Assembly: GCA_000739535.1 (NCBI GenBank)
Contig: DF820480.1
Location: 12,948-76,947 of the forward strand
Origin: Candidatus Vecturithrix granuli
GTDB lineage: Bacteria; Moduliflexota; Moduliflexia; Moduliflexales; Moduliflexaceae
Length of the DNA stretch: 64,000 nt
Reading direction: 5' to 3'
Part shown: piece by piece, positions 59,786-64,000 of the stretch
How positions within the stretch are numbered: the first letter of the stretch is position 1
How the letters are laid out: the number at the start of each line of letters is the position of its first letter
Made by a program: the position numbers and the translations under genes
Notes under the pieces: model-generated
Seen by the model: the letters and a program-made list of their open reading frames with translations, nothing else
Databases searched by the model: none
Told to the model about the DNA's origin: nothing

Positions 59786-60745
59786 ATGAAACAACAATTA
59801 TGCGGCGTGGATTTTGGGGGAACCAAGCTGGCAGTTGTCCTGACTGACCGCGAGGGGAAGATTCATGATAAACACGTGGTTTATGATCATGTGAGCAGAA
59901 CGGATCGCGAAATTGCCTGCTATATCGTACAACTCATCAAAGAGAGGCTTGCTGCAAACGCCCTGGATGAAACCGAACTGGAAGGCATCGGCATTTGTTT
60001 CCCCGGGCATCTGCGTTTTCGGGAAGGCGTGACGATCACTACGTCCAATCTGCCGGGATTCAAGAATTTTCCGCTGCGCCAGGCCATTCAAGACCATTTT
60101 CAGGTGCGTGTGATGCTCGATAACGATGCCAACGCGCAGACCTATGCGGAATTCCTGTACGGGGCCGGTAAAGGCCACGACAGTATGTTATTTATGACGA
60201 TCAGCACCGGCATTGGCGGCGGTATCGTGATCGACAGAAGATTGTATCGCGGTATGACCGGCACGGCCGGAGAATTCGGTCATATCATTATTGACCCACA
60301 CAGCCCGATCCGTTGCGGTTGCGGCAATTATGGCTGTTTGATGGGCTGCGCCAGCGGACTTTCCCTGCCCCAGGTGTTTCAATATTATCGCCAACAAGGA
60401 ATGCAAAGTACACTGGGAATTTCCGATCCGTCAGCCTTTAACGGACATCTGCTCAAAATCGGTCTGAACCAGCATGATCCCTTATGTGAACAGGTGATGG
60501 CAGATTATGCTCATGCTATCGGCATCGGAGTCTATAATCTATTTCAAATTTTTAACCCACCTCTGATCGTATTGGGCGGTGGATTAATGAAATTAGGGGA
60601 TCGTTTTTTTCAAAAAATCGAGGCCACTTTCAGGGAGCTTGCTAAAGATATGATCTACGATGATATAAAGCTTGCAGTTTCGGCCCTTGGGGATGACGCC
60701 GGCCTGATTGGAGCTGCAGCCTTACTCTTAGAACATCATGCATGA
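59786..60745 (+). CDS. ROK family sugar kinase (glucokinase-like)
   Basis: 319 residues, no N-terminal DNA-binding domain, so a kinase rather than a ROK repressor. ATP-binding GVDFGGTKLA is at the N terminus, catalytic Asp is in LDNDANA, and STGIGGGIV is the second phosphate-binding motif. The zinc site CGCGNYGC is intact, but the residue after it, usually Glu in CXCGXXGCXE, is Met (LMGCASG). That Glu contacts the sugar in glucokinases, so substrate preference may differ. GGGLMKLGD is the adenosine motif. It probably phosphorylates the sugar released by the GH4 enzyme. It overlaps the DeoR gene by 8 bases. Confidence 0.92.
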   Translation: MKQQLCGVDFGGTKLAVVLTDREGKIHDKHVVYDHVSRTDREIACYIVQLIKERLAANALDETELEGIGICFPGHLRFREGVTITTSNLPGFKNFPLRQAIQDHFQVRVMLDNDANAQTYAEFLYGAGKGHDSMLFMTISTGIGGGIVIDRRLYRGMTGTAGEFGHIIIDPHSPIRCGCGNYGCLMGCASGLSLPQVFQYYRQQGMQSTLGISDPSAFNGHLLKIGLNQHDPLCEQVMADYAHAIGIGVYNLFQIFNPPLIVLGGGLMKLGDRFFQKIEATFRELAKDMIYDDIKLAVSALGDDAGLIGAAALLLEHHA

Positions 60746-61481
60746 ACGACAAAAAGCTATTCTTAATCTTATTCTTGAGCAGAAAGAAGTTTCGGTCACG
60801 CTGCTCTCAGAGCGATTAGGCGTCTCCGGGGTCACGATCCGCCAGGATTTGAATTATCTTGAAGAACAAGGCTTTATCAAGCGGGTTCACGGCGGAGCGG
60901 TGTTAAACGAAACTGATGATATTTCGACCCGCATGGTCTTTAATTACAAACAAAAGCTCAAAATCGCCCAGAAAGCAGCCACTCTCGTCGAAGATGGCGA
61001 AACTGTACTGATCGAAGCCGGTTCCACCAATGCCCTGGTCGCCAGAGCCTTGATTGAAAAAAAAGGGATCACGATTATCACACCGAATGTCTTTATCGCC
61101 CGCGAACTCAGAGAATACCTGGATACCCCGGTCGTGCTCTTAGGGGGATTATATCAGCATCAAAGCGAAAGTCTGGTGGGCAAAATAACCAAACTGTGCA
61201 TCGATCATCTCAATTTTCATAAAGCCTTTATCGGCGTTGATGGATTTTCGCAAACGGCCGGATTTACCGGAAAAGATATGATGCGCGCCGAAATCATCGC
61301 CTATATCGCCGCCAAAAGTCCGCAAGTGATCGTCGTCACCGATTCGAGCAAATTTGGCAAAACCCAACTGACCACCTATTTTGGCCCGCAGGATGTGGAT
61401 TATGTGATTACCGATGAAGGTATTCCCGCCGACGATAAAACCTTTCTTGAAGCTGCCGGAGTCACGGTGCTGCTGACGTAA
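60738..61481 (+). CDS. DeoR-type transcriptional regulator
   Basis: 247 residues. N-terminal winged helix: RQKAILNLILEQKEVSVTLL with SERLGVSGVTIRQDLNYLEE as helix-turn-helix and IKRVHGGAV as the wing, the DeoR signature. The C-terminal DeoR sensor domain has IEAGSTNALVARAL for sugar-phosphate binding, LLGGLYQHQSESLVG, FIGVDGFS and VVTDSSKFG. It is a likely local repressor of this sugar operon, responding to a phosphorylated sugar made by the ROK kinase next to it. The dyad at 56356-56388 is a candidate site. Confidence 0.94.
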   Translation: MHERQKAILNLILEQKEVSVTLLSERLGVSGVTIRQDLNYLEEQGFIKRVHGGAVLNETDDISTRMVFNYKQKLKIAQKAATLVEDGETVLIEAGSTNALVARALIEKKGITIITPNVFIARELREYLDTPVVLLGGLYQHQSESLVGKITKLCIDHLNFHKAFIGVDGFSQTAGFTGKDMMRAEIIAYIAAKSPQVIVVTDSSKFGKTQLTTYFGPQDVDYVITDEGIPADDKTFLEAAGVTVLLT

Positions 61482-61516
61482 CAAAATCCTTGCACCATGA
61501 CCTCTGCCGATTCAAT

Positions 61517-62347
61517 ATGAACGCAAAGCCCTTCAAGCTGGCGATGATCCAAATGGAAGTGAAAGGCGGCGAAAAAGCGTGGAATGTGCGCCATGCCGTT
61601 GAATTGATCGCCGAAGCGGCCTCAAATAAGGCTGATGTTGTTCTCCTGCCTGAGTGCATGGATTTAGGTTGGACGCACCCATCGAGCCGCAGCATGGCAG
61701 AAGAAATTCCAGATGGCGCGCCATGTCAGGAACTGATTGAATCAGCCAAAATGCACGCGCTGTACGTGTGCGCTGGTCTGACGGAGAAATCTGGTAAGGA
61801 TGTGTATAATTCTGCCATTCTCATAGATAAACAGGGCCGAGTCCTTTGTAAACATCGTAAGTTGCATGAGCTTGATATTGGCCATCCCTATTATGCGCAG
61901 GGCGATCGCTTGAATGTTGCCCACACAGAATTCGGGACCTTCGGCCTGATGATTTGCGCCGACGGATTTGCCAAAAACCTTGTGCTCACCCGTTCTCTTG
62001 GCTATATGGGGGCTGATGTGATCTTGTCGCCTTGCGCCTGGGCTGTGGATGCCAACCATGATAATCATGCCGAGCCTTACGGCGATCTCTGGCGCAATTC
62101 ATACATGCCTGTGGCAAAAGAGTTTTCCCTGGCGATTTTCGGCGTAAGTAATGTCGGATATATCAACGCTGGCCCCTGGCAAGGCAGAAAATGTATCGGC
62201 TGTTCGCTTGGCATCAACGCTCTCGGAGAAGAAATCCTGCAAGGCCCCTATGGAGTTGACGCAGAGTGCATTCTCTATGTGGATGTGACGCCGACTCAAA
62301 GACCTGCAAGGGGAACAGGATGGGATGACTTCTGGCTGCGAAAATAG
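61517..62347 (+). CDS. Carbon-nitrogen hydrolase (nitrilase superfamily)
   Basis: 276 residues from the ATG at 61517; the frame opens earlier (61490), but MNAKPFKLAMIQME is the family start. The catalytic triad is visible: Glu46 in LLPECMD, Lys115 in KHRKLHE and Cys147 in MICADGF. The region after the cysteine (GADVILSPCAWAVDANHDNH) and the C-terminal ALGEEILQGPYG fit amidases or N-carbamoyl hydrolases. It is the last gene of the sugar operon; an amide-containing substrate such as an acetamido sugar derivative would tie it to the pathway, but nothing in the sequence proves this. Confidence 0.9.
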   Translation: MNAKPFKLAMIQMEVKGGEKAWNVRHAVELIAEAASNKADVVLLPECMDLGWTHPSSRSMAEEIPDGAPCQELIESAKMHALYVCAGLTEKSGKDVYNSAILIDKQGRVLCKHRKLHELDIGHPYYAQGDRLNVAHTEFGTFGLMICADGFAKNLVLTRSLGYMGADVILSPCAWAVDANHDNHAEPYGDLWRNSYMPVAKEFSLAIFGVSNVGYINAGPWQGRKCIGCSLGINALGEEILQGPYGVDAECILYVDVTPTQRPARGTGWDDFWLRK

Positions 62348-62373
62348 ATGGAGTATGCAGCAGAAACTCATTC

Positions 62374-62437
62374 GGATTCCCCTCCCAGGAGGGGAATGTG
62401 TGCTCCTCTGTGGATCAATTCCCCTCCTGGGAGGGGT
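62374..62437. repeat. Pair of CCCCTCC palindromes after the nitrilase gene
   Basis: ATTCCCCTCCCAGGAGGGGAAT (as two arms of about 10 around CAG) at about 62377-62397 and AATTCCCCTCCTGGGAGGGG at 62418-62437 are each palindromic and can also pair with each other. Similar CCCTCCC/GGGAGGG tracts lie at 52180-52255. No gene is seen in 62348-62611. Confidence 0.7.
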
Positions 62438-62611
62438 GAGGGGTGGGTTCTCTTGCCCATCCGGCAATGGATGTTCAAAAAGAAACGATAACCGTTCCCA
62501 TTATCTCCCTGCCTACCTCGTAACGGTGGATAGAACGCCTACGGCGAACAAAAAGCAAGGGTGAGGACATGCTGTTCCATGTTGCAAAATTATCTTTTTT
62601 CGCTTGACACA

Positions 62612-62640
62612 TTGACAAATACGGACAATTAAAGGATAAT
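62612..62640 (+). promoter_or_regulatory. Strong sigma-70-type promoter
   Basis: TTGACA at 62612-62617, a 17-bp spacer and GATAAT at 62635-62640 (five of six to TATAAT). A second TTGACA overlaps just upstream at 62604-62609. Transcription would start near 62647, so the GTG there cannot be a start codon with a leader; the real start is downstream at 62713. Confidence 0.75.
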
Positions 62641-62712
62641 CATGATTTGGTCACATCTATATGTGGGTGCGCGTATATGATTCGCCGCCATGCTATCAGA
62701 GGGGAAATGGGT

Positions 62713-63003
62713 ATGGTCACAATTCCCGAACGTATTGCCGAACAGATTGAATTTTTAGAACAGGGTGAGTATCCTCTCAATCTGAAACTCGAGCGAATTA
62801 TCCAACACGAGTATCGCCGGAAATTGGTTCGTTATCAACACGCCGATCGCCTGTTCGGAAAGAAATACCAGATGGATTTTGAGACGTTTCGCCGTACGAA
62901 TATGGTCGCCCAACTCAATGACTCCTTCGAGGTTGAAACGGATGCTTCAGATCGGGAATTCGCTATAGGTGACATCCGGACCATGACCAGAAAAATTCGG
63001 TAG
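62713..63003 (+). CDS. Small acidic/basic protein, antitoxin-like
   Basis: 96 residues from the ATG at 62713, nine bases after AGAGGGG. I do not recognise it with certainty. The layout, a basic helix (LERIIQHEYRRKLVRYQHADRL as two pieces), then KKYQMDFETFRRTNMV and a C-terminal acidic part with VETDASDREFAIGDIRTM, recalls short antitoxins found before DUF6516-type toxins, where EVESDAMEWE-like segments occur. No matching toxin follows: the next sequence is a palindromic element, and the stop codon TAG (63001-63003) lies inside that element's left arm. It has its own strong promoter. Confidence 0.6.
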   Translation: MVTIPERIAEQIEFLEQGEYPLNLKLERIIQHEYRRKLVRYQHADRLFGKKYQMDFETFRRTNMVAQLNDSFEVETDASDREFAIGDIRTMTRKIR

Positions 63004-63111
63004 TGGTTAAATGGGAAGTGATGCGTTCCCTGAGCGAAGTCGAAGGGAACAGTGAGCGGCTCGTTTCGACTTCGCTCAACGAGCGGGCATCACTTCCCAT
63101 TTAACCACTAC
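63000..63111. repeat. Nested palindromic element with perfect 25-bp arms, GTAGTGG family
   Basis: Arms at 63000-63024 and 63087-63111 (GTAGTGGTTAAATGGG onward) are perfect. Inside are two further hairpins: GTTCCCT/AGGGAAC at 63025-63050 and CTCGTT/AACGAG at about 63060-63083, both carrying the CGACTTCGCTC motif. Outer end and flank (CCAAAAATT) match the element at 49816. Confidence 0.92.
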
Positions 63112-63147
63112 CAAAAATTCAAGAACTGACGGACGGAGGTACATATC

Positions 63148-63434
63148 ATGAAATTTGTCAATCCACACGTGCCGCATATAACATCGCCAACCAGTTCAGT
63201 TGGACTAAAGAAGAATTAGAGATCTACGACTATTGGGGCATCAAGGAGCAAGACGAACGCTGGGCGGTGCTATACGCCCTGAAAACAGGAGAACAGAAAG
63301 GGGAACGCAAAGGACGCCTGGAAACCGCCAGCAGGATGCTGGCCGATAGACTAGACGTGACGCTCATTGTCAAATATACCGGTCTGACCGACGACGAGAT
63401 CGCGGCGCTGGCGGCCAACGCTCGTGATGAATAG
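63148..63434 (+). pseudogene. Remnant of an Rpn/PD-(D/E)XK family transposase-like nuclease gene
   Basis: GGACGGAGGT precedes ATG at 63148, which reads MKFVNPHV, the family's N terminus, then leaves the frame. From about 63172 another frame carries its C-terminal part: NQFSWTKEELEIYDYWGIK, GEQKGERKGRLETASRML and the tail VKYTGLTDDEIAAL, ending at 63434. The nuclease core between them (about 200 residues with the catalytic D and ExK) is deleted. Rpn proteins are recombination-promoting nucleases common in multicopy in such genomes; this copy is dead. Confidence 0.75.
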
Positions 63435-63463
63435 GCGTAATGTGACACAATCTGCTTGACAAG

Positions 63464-63628
63464 GTGTGTGACTTACATGAGACTGGAAACAAAGGGGGTG
63501 AACAAGCACAATATCTCCAAGAGTTACGAGCTATTACCGAATCCAAAGATTATCACGACGGGATGTGGACCATAAATAATGACAAATCGTTACAGCGGCT
63601 ACGTACGCATATTCAGCTTATGAAATGA
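63464..63628 (+). CDS. Small hypothetical open frame upstream of the antitoxin-like gene
   Basis: 54 residues from a GTG at 63464, ending in LRTHIQLMK with a TGA that overlaps the next ATG (ATGA). The sequence GGEQAQYLQELRAITESKDY reads like a protein, but there is no ribosome-binding site and no upstream start in frame, so it may be the C-terminal remnant of a larger gene. No function assigned. Confidence 0.3.
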   Translation: MCDLHETGNKGGEQAQYLQELRAITESKDYHDGMWTINNDKSLQRLRTHIQLMK

Positions 63629-63795
63629 ATGAGAACATTCCTACATTTGATACGCTTCAGGACATGGCGCAATTTTGGGATACTCACGAGATAACCGATT
63701 TCGAAGCGCAGTTACAAGAAGTGTGCGAACCGATTTTTGACCACCTGAACTGGGGTGACATATTGCCATTGAACGGCCAGATACACTCAGAGTGA
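63625..63795 (+). CDS. CopG/BrnA-like antitoxin, short or truncated
   Basis: 56 residues. IPTFDTLQDMAQFWDTHEIT with DFEAQLQEV is the N-terminal motif (FWDTHDxTDF) common to small CopG- or BrnA-type antitoxins of type II toxin-antitoxin modules. The usual ribbon-helix-helix DNA-binding part that should follow is missing: the protein ends NWGDILPLNGQIHSE. It starts inside the stop of the preceding small frame. Probably a truncated antitoxin. Confidence 0.5.
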   Translation: MNENIPTFDTLQDMAQFWDTHEITDFEAQLQEVCEPIFDHLNWGDILPLNGQIHSE

Positions 63796-64000
63796 TGAGC
63801 ATGCCTCCAGAACAATCCTTAACAATGGGAGATCGATCAATTGTATCCGAATAATTCGTCGCAATAGTCGAGACATGTAAAGAAACATCCGAACAGGAAC
63901 CACCCCCGCATAAAATTCATTAGAAAATCCTTGACTTCTTTTTTTGCACGATCCACTCACATAAGTATGTACTGAGAAAACCAAACCTATCGTGAGATAG
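63796..64000. other. Right-edge region without a convincing gene
   Basis: I see no supported gene. A TTGACTTC near 63931 could be a -35 element, but no -10 box lies at the right distance. The 65-residue minus-strand frame here has no family features. Confidence 0.4.

Noticed and set aside
63787-63984. 65-codon minus-strand open frame at the right edge
   Set aside because: No ribosome-binding site, no recognisable sequence; probably chance.
28649-64000. tRNA, rRNA or riboswitch
   Set aside because: I looked for CCA-ended cloverleafs, 16S/23S signatures and conserved aptamer cores in the gaps and found only palindromic repeats and promoters.

Overview
The window has two very different halves. 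Positions 1-28648 are one uninterrupted CRISPR array. A 37-nt repeat recurs every 72-77 nt and I saw no variant copy; the array runs off the left edge, and the window holds roughly 385 repeats (estimated from sampled unit lengths, not counted one by one). No cas gene is present. The repeat end (ATTAAAAC) and its short CCCT/AGGG stem fit the 37-nt repeats of type I/III systems transcribed on the + strand, which would put the leader and cas genes to the left, outside the window. All apparent open frames inside the array are readings through the repeat.

Positions 28649-64000 are chromosomal, about half G+C, with Gram-negative features (Sec signal peptides, periplasmic binding proteins) and anaerobic features (an oxygen-sensitive glycyl radical enzyme and its activase). 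No tRNA, rRNA or phylogenetic marker was seen, so the organism cannot be named. The mix of a giant CRISPR array, many palindromic repeats and Rpn/RAYT remnants resembles uncultivated sludge or sediment anaerobes (for example candidate phylum KSB3/Modulibacteria), but that is a guess.

Layout of the right half: (1) 29012-30019, a minus-strand membrane-anchored coiled-coil protein with a C-terminal helix-hairpin-helix domain. (2) 30369-33781, a glycyl radical enzyme activase and the enzyme itself. (3) 33778-41711, a cluster of the type annotated as arsenosugar biosynthesis: two glycosyltransferases (TIGR04282 and TIGR04283 types), two TVP38/DedA membrane proteins, a Lpd/MerA-like flavoprotein, a fatty acid hydroxylase-like protein, a DUF547 protein, a decayed DUF6448 gene and a decayed selenoprotein-B-like gene. 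ArsM and ArsS are absent. (4) 41890-44856, wreckage of a YnjBCD-type ABC transporter followed by an intact nucleoside hydrolase and a phosphotransferase. (5) 45120-52098, a five-gene Dpp/Opp-type ABC importer, followed by an opposing TIM-barrel sugar isomerase. (6) 53488-62347, a carbohydrate-utilisation operon: GH4 glycosidase, DUF4432 epimerase-like protein, family-1 sugar ABC importer, ROK kinase, DeoR-type regulator and nitrilase-family amidase. (7) 62612-63800, toxin-antitoxin-like and Rpn-nuclease remnants.

The second striking theme is that many intergenic gaps on the right are filled by perfect or near-perfect palindromes of 30-190 bp, often nested inside one another and falling into several sequence families. 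One family flanks a deleted RAYT transposase gene. Several gene starts and one stop codon lie at or inside these elements.
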